Below, piece by piece: positions 30,946 to 37,369 of a stretch of DNA of 37,369 bases. Made by a program: the position numbers and the translations under genes. Each line of letters opens with the position of its first letter. The stretch's first letter is position 1. Source of the stretch: Patescibacteria group bacterium UBA1370 (GTDB lineage: Bacteria > Patescibacteriota > Microgenomatia > UBA1400 > PJMF01); assembly GCA_002306315.1 (NCBI GenBank), contig DBRK01000024.1, positions 1 to 37,369 of the forward strand. The letters run 5' to 3'. Below the pieces are notes generated by a model that worked only from the letters and a program-made list of their open reading frames with translations, did no database searches and was not told the DNA's origin.

Positions 30946-31435
30946 AATGAAAGCAGGAATTAAAGCGGTCATTGCCTTCATGGTGATTGCTTGCGGAGTC
31001 GTGGCTCTTCACCAACTGTATCAGCAGACAATGAGCGATGGCAACAGCGGTTTGGGGCAGTCAAAGACAACATTACCCTCTCCTACTACTGCGGCTACGG
31101 CTACCCCATTTCCTGCAAGTGAACCCCAGGCTACTAGCTATACCGCTCGAGATATGTTCAAAAGAGAGAAGCGCTGGCTGACGATGGAAAATAATCGGTT
31201 TATCCCATCTGAGATCCGGGTGAGCAGCGGTGCCCAAGTAGAGTTGACTGTTGTTGCCAATCGGGACTCGGGCATCGCAATTTATGAACATGAAGTCTCC
31301 CAACCTCTATCTGCAGGAAAACCAGAAACGATTGAATTCATTGCCGGCCGCCGTGGTGCTTATCCAATCCGCTGCTCAGAGCATTGCGGCGTAGGTAAAG
31401 AAATGGTAATCGGTACCTTGGTTGTTGAGGAGTAG
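30938..31435 (+). CDS. membrane-anchored CuA-like cupredoxin
   Basis: The 165-residue protein has an N-terminal membrane helix (about 6-26), a Pro/Thr/Ser linker (40-66) and a cupredoxin domain (about 78-165). The end reads I-R-C-S-E-H-C-G-V-G-K-E-M, close to the CuA site of cytochrome oxidase subunit II (C-S-E-x-C-G-x-x-H-x-x-M), with Cys146, Cys150 and Met156, but the His after the second Cys is absent. A His sits inside the loop (149) and another at 118. No oxidase subunit I or haem protein is in the window, so a copper store, chaperone or nitrosocyanin-like role is possible. AAGGA precedes the ATG. Confidence 0.88.
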   Translation: MAKMKAGIKAVIAFMVIACGVVALHQLYQQTMSDGNSGLGQSKTTLPSPTTAATATPFPASEPQATSYTARDMFKREKRWLTMENNRFIPSEIRVSSGAQVELTVVANRDSGIAIYEHEVSQPLSAGKPETIEFIAGRRGAYPIRCSEHCGVGKEMVIGTLVVEE

Positions 31436-31527
31436 TTGCCTCGGGCGTGGGAATCAAAACATTAGCAGCAAAGATTGATTGCTCTTAGTATTTTTACGAA
31501 ATTCTGCCTAGTTTCTTACCGCATCTC

Positions 31528-31533
31528 TATATC
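31528..31533 (+). promoter_or_regulatory. -10-like hexamer close to start
   Basis: TATATC (31528-31533) ends 8 bases before ATG 31542, with no Shine-Dalgarno and no clear -35. Confidence 0.3.
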
Positions 31534-31541
31534 CTGAAACC

Positions 31542-32243
31542 ATGACAGATAACCGCTGGCGGATTGATTTGGAGTTCATCGAACAAGGCCACATCTATTT
31601 CTTTTATAAACCCAAGAAGGGTGTCGAAGAAGTAAGTAGTCTAAAGGATGTGGGACGCTTTTATTTTGTACTCCAGCCGGAAACCGAGATGCCGCCGCGC
31701 TATGTGTTTATGGGGAAGAAACAAATGCCCCGTATCTCCAATGGCGGCAAAACCTCATGGGGAAAGGTTCAAAAAGTTGGCGGCCGGGGTTTTGAAATTA
31801 CCAAACCAGGCAAAGAGCGCAAGGACGCCGCCCGGGCAGCCGGTGAAGGCTTATATGCGTTGGTCCGTCATGGTGATCACACCCATCTGGTTTATATTTT
31901 GGAGCTGCCCGAGCGGCGGGGCGATGTCCAAAAGGGGCTGGAATTGCACCGCGAAGGAAATTATTTGTTGGCTGTTAAACCGCCGCCGACTGTTTCTGGC
32001 AAACAGTTGAAAGAACTCAAAGTTACTGACAGCCAGAAATACCAACCACTTCGGGAGGCTGAGGTGTTGAATTATGAGGGCGCCGAGATCTTGTTGACTG
32101 GTGTCACCAGCGATGTCGAGCGACTGGGTATTGCGGTAGAAAAAGACCAGGAGACGGAGGAGACCGCAGATATCTTTAATCAACTTAAAGTCAGCCGGGA
32201 GCGCCATCCAATTGAGCCACTGATAACGGGCAATTGGCGGTGA
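31542..32243 (+). CDS. conserved protein of unknown function
   Basis: The 233-residue soluble protein belongs to a family I recognise only as conserved and uncharacterised. Landmarks are E-Q-G-H-I-Y-F-F-Y-K-P near the start, V-G-R-F-Y-F-V-L-Q-P, the central A-A-G-E-G-L-Y-A-L-V-R-H-G-D-H-T-H-L, L-N-Y-E-G-A-E-I-L-L and the ending R-H-P-I-E-P-L. The H-G-D-H-T-H cluster could bind a metal or form an active site. There is no signal or membrane helix. It converges on the DoxX gene with 8 bases between stops. Confidence 0.85.
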   Translation: MTDNRWRIDLEFIEQGHIYFFYKPKKGVEEVSSLKDVGRFYFVLQPETEMPPRYVFMGKKQMPRISNGGKTSWGKVQKVGGRGFEITKPGKERKDAARAAGEGLYALVRHGDHTHLVYILELPERRGDVQKGLELHREGNYLLAVKPPPTVSGKQLKELKVTDSQKYQPLREAEVLNYEGAEILLTGVTSDVERLGIAVEKDQETEETADIFNQLKVSRERHPIEPLITGNWR

Positions 32244-32251
32244 GCCATCCA

Positions 32252-32728
32252 CTAAACGGGACGATTTTCCTTCGCAGCTGTTCCGGAAATTTTTAAGATT
32301 CTATCTATGATGTTTTCCAGTCCGTAGTAATTTCCGCTCTTAAAAACGGCCAGTGCCACAAATACCAGCATATAAATTATGTGTTCGTTGATATAGCCGG
32401 TTTTGGGTGGAAACACTGATAAATAATAGAGAAACATCATGAGCACACCCGCTGGCGCGCTCAACCAAACTAGGGCGCCCAAGATCAGTGACAAACCAAT
32501 CGCCATTTCGCCAAATATCACCAGGAAATCAACCAAGGCATTGTTCGCCATGGATTGGAACAGTTCCGCAAACGGACCAGTGGTAGAGTTCGTTAGGTAG
32601 CTGCTGGCAGTAAAACCCGACAACAGTTTGTTTAAACCTGCCCAGAGAAAGAGCAAGCCAAAAACAACCCTGAGCAACACCAACGATTTTATTTGTTTAT
32701 CTGTCAAGGTAGATTGTTGCTTTGGCAT
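32252..32728 (-). CDS. DoxX family membrane protein
   Basis: The 158-residue protein has four hydrophobic segments and DoxX features: L-R-V-V-F-G-L-L-F-L-W-A-G-L-N-K-L, F-G-E-M-A-I-G-L-S-L-I-L-G and F-P-P-K-T-G-Y-I-N-E-H-I. DoxX-like proteins occur in quinone-linked sulfur oxidation and in oxidative-stress complexes, but many are uncharacterised. It is divergent from the ArsR-YHS/copA operon with 87 bases between starts, so the repressor could also act on it. Confidence 0.9.
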   Translation of the reverse strand: MPKQQSTLTDKQIKSLVLLRVVFGLLFLWAGLNKLLSGFTASSYLTNSTTGPFAELFQSMANNALVDFLVIFGEMAIGLSLILGALVWLSAPAGVLMMFLYYLSVFPPKTGYINEHIIYMLVFVALAVFKSGNYYGLENIIDRILKISGTAAKENRPV

Positions 32729-32780
32729 TTTTCGTTTGGATAACTAACTTTCAGGCTCATACAGCATAGCATATTGATGG

Positions 32781-32819
32781 TTGACTTTTAAAAAAACATA
32801 TTCCAAAATAAGAATATGT
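32781..32819 (+). promoter_or_regulatory. promoter and inverted-repeat operator of the ArsR-YHS/copA operon
   Basis: TTGACT (32781-32786), a 17-base spacer and CAAAAT (32804-32809) lie just before ATG 32816. A perfect inverted repeat ACATATTC-N8-GAATATGT (32796-32819) covers the -10 and the start codon, a position where an ArsR-family repressor would block transcription. The -10 ends 6 bases before the ATG, so the mRNA would be leaderless. Confidence 0.6.
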
Positions 32820-33298
32820 ATAATCGCATTTTTGAACTTCATTCCGAACTATTAAAAGCGTTGGCTCACCCGCGTCGCCTGGAAATTATTCAATTATTGC
32901 GGGATCAGGAGATGTGTGTTACCGATATTCACTCGATGTTGGATTTGCCGCAAGCCAACATTAGTCAGCACTTAATGCTGATGCGGGATGCCGGAGTGGT
33001 TGCTTCCCGCAGGGAGGGCAAGCAGGTTTACTACAAAATTGCTCATTCCAATTTTATTGAGGCATGCGACCTCGTGAGAGAAATCCTGATTGAACGGGAA
33101 GAAGACCAAGAGTTGAGGGACAGTTTAAACTTCTCAATAAAAGATCTGGTGCCTTTCGTACATGATCCAGTCTGTGGCATGCGCCTTTCACCAAAAACTA
33201 CTTCTTATCATGCTACCCACGCTAACAGGAATTACTACTTTTGTGCCAGCGGCTGCCTCAAAAAGTTCCAAGAAAGTCCTGAAAATTATGTCAAATAA
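32816..33298 (+). CDS. ArsR-family repressor fused to a YHS metal-binding domain
   Basis: Residues 1-95 form an ArsR/SmtB winged helix (L-L-K-A-L-A-H-P-R-R-L-E-I-I, recognition helix P-Q-A-N-I-S-Q-H-L, wing R-R-E-G-K-Q-V-Y-Y). The usual metal motif C-x-C in E-L-C-V-C-D-L reads E-M-C-V-T-D-I, keeping only Cys34. Residues about 115-160 form a YHS domain (D-P-V-C-G-M, Y-Y-F-C-A-S-G-C-L-K-K-F) with Cys120, Cys143 and Cys147, found in copper and heavy-metal proteins. I infer that the YHS domain has taken over or assists metal sensing. The gene overlaps copA by 11 bases and is first in the operon, so it probably represses its own operon. Confidence 0.93.
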   Translation: MYNRIFELHSELLKALAHPRRLEIIQLLRDQEMCVTDIHSMLDLPQANISQHLMLMRDAGVVASRREGKQVYYKIAHSNFIEACDLVREILIEREEDQELRDSLNFSIKDLVPFVHDPVCGMRLSPKTTSYHATHANRNYYFCASGCLKKFQESPENYVK

Positions 33299-35555
33299 TC
33301 ATCTGCACCACTCGACCAATGCTCAAACAAATACCCGAGTAAACTTTCATATCTCGGGCATGCATTGCGCCAGTTGCGCAGCCAATATTCAGCGGACTTT
33401 GAACAAGACACCGGGGATAAAAGAAGCAGCGGTCAATTATGCCAACGAGCAGGCAACTGTGGGTTTTGATCCGCGGCAGGTAACTCCGGAGGTGATTGAG
33501 AAGACGGTCGCCTCCATTGGTTACACAGCTCATATTCATGTTCACGACGCCTCCGACTTATCAGAAAAGGAGCGGGCAGCAGAATTAAAATCCCTCAAAT
33601 TCAAGCTGCTGGTTAGCAGTGTGCTGACTACCCTTTTGATTATCGGAAGCATGGTGGCGGCCACTCCTGGTTTATTAAAAAATACGATAGTGCAGTTGGT
33701 GTTGGCACTGCCGGTGCAGTTCTGGGTTGGCAGGAGATTTTATCAGGGTGCCCTATCAGCCCTGAAAAATAAAACAGCCAATATGGATACTCTGATTGCC
33801 CTGGGTACCTCGGTGGCGTTTTTTTATTCAGCCTTAGTAACCGCATTCGGAAGATATTTAGAAATTGTCGGCATTCCCGCCTATGTCTATTTTGAGACAG
33901 CCGCCGCCATCATTACCTTTATTTTGTTGGGTAAATATTTAGAAATCAGGGCAAAAGGTCAAACATCCTCAGCCATTAAGAAGCTTTTGGGGCTGCAAGC
34001 CAAAGTTGCTCATATCAAACGCGGTCCTGCTTTTATTGATGAACCTATTGAGAAAGTGGTGAGGGGCGACATTTTGTTGGTAAAACCCGGAGAGAAAGTG
34101 CCGGTGGATGGCTTGGTGGTTAAAGGCAATACCGCGATAGATGAAAGCATGGTTACCGGTGAAAGTCTGCCGGTTGAGAAAAAAATCGGTGACAGGGTTA
34201 TTGGCGCTACTGTAAACACCAGCGGCGCCATCGAAATGAAAGCAGAGAAAGTTGGCAGTGAAACAATGCTTGCGCAGATTATTCAGCTGGTTAAAGAAGC
34301 TCAGGGTTCGCGGCCACCCATCCAAAAATTGGTGGATGTGGTGGCTTCTTATTTCGTGCCAACGGTGATTTTTCTTTCTGTGTTGACCTTTATTGCTTGG
34401 TTAATATTTGGTCCGCAGCCGGCGCTACTTTTTGCATTGGTGAGCATGATTAATGTGTTAATCATTGCTTGTCCGTGTGCGCTCGGCTTGGCAACTCCTA
34501 CATCGCTGATGGTTGGTATCGGCCGGGGGGCGGAATCAGGAATTTTAATTAAGGATGCAGAAGCTTTGGAAGTGGCGAACAAAGTAAATACAATAATTTT
34601 TGACAAAACCGGAACTCTGACAGAGGGCAAACCGCAAGTCAGGCATTTCCTGGTTGCCGAAGGCCTGGCAAAGAAAGAAAAGGAGATTTCGCAAATCATT
34701 AAAGCTGTGGAGAGTTTGTCACATCATCCTTTGGCGCATGCAGTCGTGGAATATTTTGCTGGTAGGGACCCGAGCACGGAAGTTGATGTCGAGGATTTTA
34801 ATGACGTCTCTGGACGAGGTGTGAGTGCTAGAGTTGGCAACAAAAAAGTGTACATAGGTACCTATGAGTTGTTGAAAGCCAATAAAATTAAATTGCCCGC
34901 TTCACTTAAAGAAAAGGCTGATGAATGGCGTTCTCAAGCAGAAACTGTTTCTTTTGTAGCCTTAGGAGATGAAGTTGTTGCTGCCTTGGGAATCGCCGAC
35001 CCACTCAAGCCAGCTGCCGTAACCACCCTTAAGCAATTAAGGTCAAAGGGCATAGAGTCAGTGATGCTGACCGGTGATAATCTGCGAACTGCAGAGGTAA
35101 TAGCAGCGGAGGCTGGCATCGACAGGGTTAAAGCTGAGGTTTTTCCTGCTGATAAAGAGGCTGTAGTCCGTGAACTACGCCAAGCCGGACGAGTAGTGGC
35201 GATGGTGGGGGACGGCATTAATGACGCCCCTGCCCTGGCAGCAGCAGATGTGGGCATTGCCATGGGGGGTGGCACAGATGTAGCAATTGAATCTGCCGGA
35301 ATTGTCCTGCTCAGAAGCGATATTTCCTTAGTCCCCAAAGCTGTTAGGCTCTCCAAAGCTACGATGAAGAACATCCGCCAGAACCTTTTCTGGGCTTTTG
35401 CATATAACGTTGTCTTGATTCCGGTGGCTATGGGAGTTCTCTATCCATTCAGCGGCCTTCTTCTTAACCCCATGCTAGCAGGAGCTGCCATGGCATTTTC
35501 GAGTGTTTCCGTAGTGGCCAACGCTCTCCGCTTAAAAAAGGTTAAGTTAGATTAA
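33288..35555 (+). CDS. copA: Cu(I)-exporting P1B-type ATPase
   Basis: The 755-residue pump has one N-terminal HMA domain (G-M-H-C-A-S-C, Cys27/Cys30), the actuator T-G-E-S, the membrane C-P-C (395-397) typical of P1B-1 copper pumps, the phosphorylation site D-K-T-G-T (Asp439), the S-H-H-P-L-A motif and G-D-G-I-N-D. The last helices contain Y-N and M-A-F-S-S-V-S-V-V, also typical for Cu(I). It exports Cu(I) from the cytoplasm. I chose ATG 33288, inside the regulator's 3' end; starts further upstream would read through that gene in another frame. The CopZ-like protein at 24767-25015 may supply it with copper. Confidence 0.97.
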   Translation: MSNNHLHHSTNAQTNTRVNFHISGMHCASCAANIQRTLNKTPGIKEAAVNYANEQATVGFDPRQVTPEVIEKTVASIGYTAHIHVHDASDLSEKERAAELKSLKFKLLVSSVLTTLLIIGSMVAATPGLLKNTIVQLVLALPVQFWVGRRFYQGALSALKNKTANMDTLIALGTSVAFFYSALVTAFGRYLEIVGIPAYVYFETAAAIITFILLGKYLEIRAKGQTSSAIKKLLGLQAKVAHIKRGPAFIDEPIEKVVRGDILLVKPGEKVPVDGLVVKGNTAIDESMVTGESLPVEKKIGDRVIGATVNTSGAIEMKAEKVGSETMLAQIIQLVKEAQGSRPPIQKLVDVVASYFVPTVIFLSVLTFIAWLIFGPQPALLFALVSMINVLIIACPCALGLATPTSLMVGIGRGAESGILIKDAEALEVANKVNTIIFDKTGTLTEGKPQVRHFLVAEGLAKKEKEISQIIKAVESLSHHPLAHAVVEYFAGRDPSTEVDVEDFNDVSGRGVSARVGNKKVYIGTYELLKANKIKLPASLKEKADEWRSQAETVSFVALGDEVVAALGIADPLKPAAVTTLKQLRSKGIESVMLTGDNLRTAEVIAAEAGIDRVKAEVFPADKEAVVRELRQAGRVVAMVGDGINDAPALAAADVGIAMGGGTDVAIESAGIVLLRSDISLVPKAVRLSKATMKNIRQNLFWAFAYNVVLIPVAMGVLYPFSGLLLNPMLAGAAMAFSSVSVVANALRLKKVKLD

Positions 35556-35596
35556 TAACTCCTGTGCTGACTTTCTAGTCTTACCTGGTTTTTACC

Positions 35597-35644
35597 AATC
35601 ATTAACATGATTATTAGGAATGACTGGAATAGTGTTCTAAACAC
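35597..35644. promoter_or_regulatory. two short palindromes upstream of thermonuclease gene
   Basis: AATCAT-TAAC-ATGATT (35597-35612) and GTGTT-CTA-AACAC (35632-35644) lie in the 108-base gap between copA and the nuclease gene. They could be binding sites, but arms this short also arise by chance. Confidence 0.25.
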
Positions 35645-35663
35645 AAACAGAAAGACTAGATAA

Positions 35664-36695
35664 GTGAAATTCGGCGTCCCCGGATATCAAACTGGCAACA
35701 AAACCAGAGCTTTGGCAGCAACAATTTTATACGGGATGGCGGTCATACTTTTGCTATCATGGTTTACTGGTGCTCCACCTCCCCTGACAGTAGATGCGGC
35801 CATGCCGGTCAATACAGAGTCTGCGGAGATATCAGGAAGCACTGATCCAGAATTGCTGGTTGCTGTTTTTCGCGATGGCAATCAAATTGCCAATACAACG
35901 GCAGACAACCACGGCAATTTTCGGCTTGGGGTGATGTTGGCAGATGAAGGCGAACATTCATTTGTTATTCAGGCATGTACCAAGAGCAGCAAACACAACT
36001 GTTCTTCCGCCCAATTGGTGATACCGGTTGACTGGACTCCGCCTCTTGAACCAGTTCTGGCAGCGGTTATGCCGGAAACAACAGCAGAATCACTGCAGCT
36101 GTCAGGCCAAAGTGAGGCAGGCAGCAAGATCGTGGCGGCAATGGGAGATCAATATTGGCAGTCATATACCAATAAGAACGGAAATTTTCAACTAGAGGTG
36201 CCTTTGCATACAGGCTCAAACATTATGGCTGTCTGGGCAGAAGATGAGGCTGGCAATGTGAGCCAAAGAATTGAGAGGACAATTTTCCGGCGGCCGCCAC
36301 AAGCTGCCTTGGTGAGTCGAGTAATTGACGGGGATACCATCGAGCTGTCAACCGGTGACAAAGTCCGTTACATTGGCATAGATACACCGGAAAACACCAC
36401 CTCCAGGGAATGCTTTGGCGCAGAAGCCACCGAGGCTAACCGCAAACTAGTGGAAGGCAAAGAGGTGAATTTGGAGAAGGACGTTTCAGAAACGGATCGC
36501 TATGGACGGTTGCTGCGATATGTGTATGTGGGTGAGACCATGGTCAACGAAGAGTTGGTTGTGTCCGGATTTGCTTATGCGAGCGCTTATCCTCCGGATG
36601 TTAAATATCAAGAGCGTTTTTTGCAGGCTCAGCAACAGGCAGTGGCTGAAAATGCAGGGTTATGGGGAAGCAACTGCGCACTCTCAGAAAAATAG
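35664..36695 (+). CDS. membrane-anchored thermonuclease with Ig-like domains
   Basis: The 343-residue protein starts at GTG 35664 with a membrane helix (about 12-32). Two Ig-like modules follow (about 45-118 and 125-210), ending in D-E-A-G-N-V-S and T-N-K-N-G-N-F-Type turns. The C-terminal domain (215-340) is a staphylococcal-nuclease fold: V-I-D-G-D-T-I, R-Y-I-G-I-D-T-P-E and D-R-Y-G-R-L-L-R-Y-V, containing the calcium-binding Asp residues, catalytic Glu and both Arg. It would cut DNA or RNA outside the cell, which could supply nucleotides to an organism with limited biosynthesis. No strong Shine-Dalgarno is seen. Confidence 0.92.
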   Translation: MKFGVPGYQTGNKTRALAATILYGMAVILLLSWFTGAPPPLTVDAAMPVNTESAEISGSTDPELLVAVFRDGNQIANTTADNHGNFRLGVMLADEGEHSFVIQACTKSSKHNCSSAQLVIPVDWTPPLEPVLAAVMPETTAESLQLSGQSEAGSKIVAAMGDQYWQSYTNKNGNFQLEVPLHTGSNIMAVWAEDEAGNVSQRIERTIFRRPPQAALVSRVIDGDTIELSTGDKVRYIGIDTPENTTSRECFGAEATEANRKLVEGKEVNLEKDVSETDRYGRLLRYVYVGETMVNEELVVSGFAYASAYPPDVKYQERFLQAQQQAVAENAGLWGSNCALSEK

Positions 36696-36750
36696 CTTAG
36701 GAAGAGTTGGTACTCGCAGCGCCGAGATTTTCATAGGAAACCAATAACAG

Positions 36751-37053
36751 ATGAGCAGCAATAGTCCTCTCAGTTCACAATATTTTCCACCGACGCCAGT
36801 TCAGATAGAAATAATTAGCCAGCTTTTGAAGATAGATAAGGAGCTGGTTCCTGTGTTAGTGCCAACCAGAGAGCAAGCAAAACCATTTATTCGTATACAT
36901 GATTTGAAGGTTAAATTTGAAACCCTCAAAAAGGAAGCGTCACGGAAAAAAATCACCAAAGAAAGGGTGCGGCAGCTGTTATCACCTACCATCCGTCGGG
37001 GAAGCCAACGATGGAAACGTGCCTTGCGCTATCTTGGACTCAAAGAAGAGTAA
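36751..37053 (+). CDS. small basic protein with possible helix-turn-helix end
   Basis: The 100-residue protein has a helical N-terminal half and a basic C-terminus. The segment K-K-I-T-K-E-R-V-R-Q-L-L followed by W-K-R-A-L-R-Y-L resembles the second and third helices of sigma-factor region 4 (V-S-x-E-R-V-R-Q-I ... A-L-x-K-L), so it may bind DNA. The protein is too short to be a sigma factor. AGGAAA lies 11 bases before the ATG. No family is recognised. Confidence 0.65.
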   Translation: MSSNSPLSSQYFPPTPVQIEIISQLLKIDKELVPVLVPTREQAKPFIRIHDLKVKFETLKKEASRKKITKERVRQLLSPTIRRGSQRWKRALRYLGLKEE

Positions 37054-37064
37054 TTGTCGATACT

Positions 37065-37277
37065 TTACCTGACAAACCTGTAAACGTAGGTAGCAGCCAA
37101 GGCTACGAACAGGAGCAAGAACACCGTGATTAAAAATTGTGCATTGGGATGATCGCGGTGAAACCTGGCTTGTTCATCAGCTAAGTAAGGTTTAAACAAT
37201 GGATGAGTCTGGGTTGTGGTTTTCTTGGCTGCCTTTGGAGCAGCTTTTTTCTTAGGGGCAGTTTTCTTTTTGGGCAT
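37065..37277 (-). CDS. small membrane protein with Lys/Ala/Pro-rich N-terminus
   Basis: The 70-residue protein has a histone-like K/A/P tail (residues 1-22), a short polar part containing H-R-D-H-P-N-A-Q, and one C-terminal membrane helix (about 47-66) ending R-F-V-R. It would be a tail-anchored protein with the basic end in the cytoplasm, which could contact DNA or ribosomes. No family is recognised. It converges on the gene at 36751 with 11 bases between stops. Confidence 0.72.
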   Translation of the reverse strand: MPKKKTAPKKKAAPKAAKKTTTQTHPLFKPYLADEQARFHRDHPNAQFLITVFLLLFVALAATYVYRFVR

Positions 37278-37369
37278 AGGCTCTTTATTCTTTAATACTC
37301 GATATCTATACTAGCGAAAATTTTCTAACTTCACAAATAGCGCTTTGTCAAGCACCCCTTTTCGTAGAC

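Noticed and set aside
32744..32815. Second promoter for the DoxX gene in the divergent region
   Set aside because: No convincing -10/-35 pair on the minus strand could be separated from the AT-rich background.
33162..33287. Upstream ATG 33162 as start of CopA
   Set aside because: The added segment is an out-of-frame reading of the YHS domain; ATG 33288 gives the normal N-terminus before the HMA domain.
1..37369. Alternative genetic code (UGA recoded), as in some CPR lineages
   Set aside because: TGA acts as a natural stop, for example at the end of hflX, and no conserved domain is interrupted by TGA.
1..37369. tRNA, rRNA, transposase, integrase or toxin-antitoxin genes
   Set aside because: I found no cloverleaf-like sequence, rRNA segment or protein motif of these classes on either strand.

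Overview
The window is a gene-dense bacterial segment with 37 supported protein genes. I see no rRNA, tRNA, CRISPR array, insertion sequence or prophage gene. Reading frames end in TAA, TAG and TGA, so code 11 fits. The organism is probably a member of the Patescibacteria (CPR) or a similarly small-genome lineage. The reasons are the many membrane-anchored surface proteins of unknown function, the His-rich anchored protein at 14371-14868, the frequent fusions of accessory domains, and the absence of ordinary respiratory or biosynthetic operons. This placement is an inference from content, not a phylogenetic result.

Layout. 1-4452: the 3' end of a surface protein with carboxypeptidase-regulatory-like domains, then a leftward operon encoding a secreted dockerin/carbohydrate-binding/lyase-like protein and a membrane-anchored cohesin-like protein, then a DUF167 gene. 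4573-12905: a giant secreted Gly-rich/fibronectin-III protein followed by a MacB-type ABC transporter whose permease carries an SH3b-like insertion. 12910-17995: a multi-pass membrane protein plus cupin operon, a His-rich anchored protein, a C39-like peptidase/TPR protein, an anchored alpha/beta hydrolase and a YedK/HMCES protein, closed by a strong bidirectional terminator. 18050-23563: stress and housekeeping genes (two KGG-repeat proteins, DUF4870, HflX, YggT, a cupredoxin, a LiaI/LiaF-like pair, a possible cyanophycin-synthetase N-domain-like protein). 23644-25333: a metal operon (TauE/SafE-cupredoxin fusion, CopZ-like HMA protein, MGMT domain). 25342-30071: a two-gene polysaccharide module (double GT2 fusion plus GT39-GH8 fusion). 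30268-37277: PIG-L deacetylase with a CuA-like cupredoxin, a conserved unknown, DoxX, an ArsR-YHS regulator with CopA, a membrane-anchored thermonuclease and two small proteins.

How the genes may work together. Three themes recur. (1) Cell surface: a cohesin-dockerin pair, giant adhesin-like proteins with an adjacent ABC exporter, and a polymer synthase module with a built-in GH8 domain. (2) Copper: CopA, CopZ, a TauE-cupredoxin fusion, two more anchored cupredoxins and a YHS-fused repressor, which is a lot of extracytoplasmic copper chemistry for a cell type usually considered fermentative. (3) Gene expression: many first genes have a -10-like hexamer only 6-11 bases before the start codon and no Shine-Dalgarno sequence, while several downstream operon genes have good Shine-Dalgarno sequences. 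This suggests widespread leaderless transcription.
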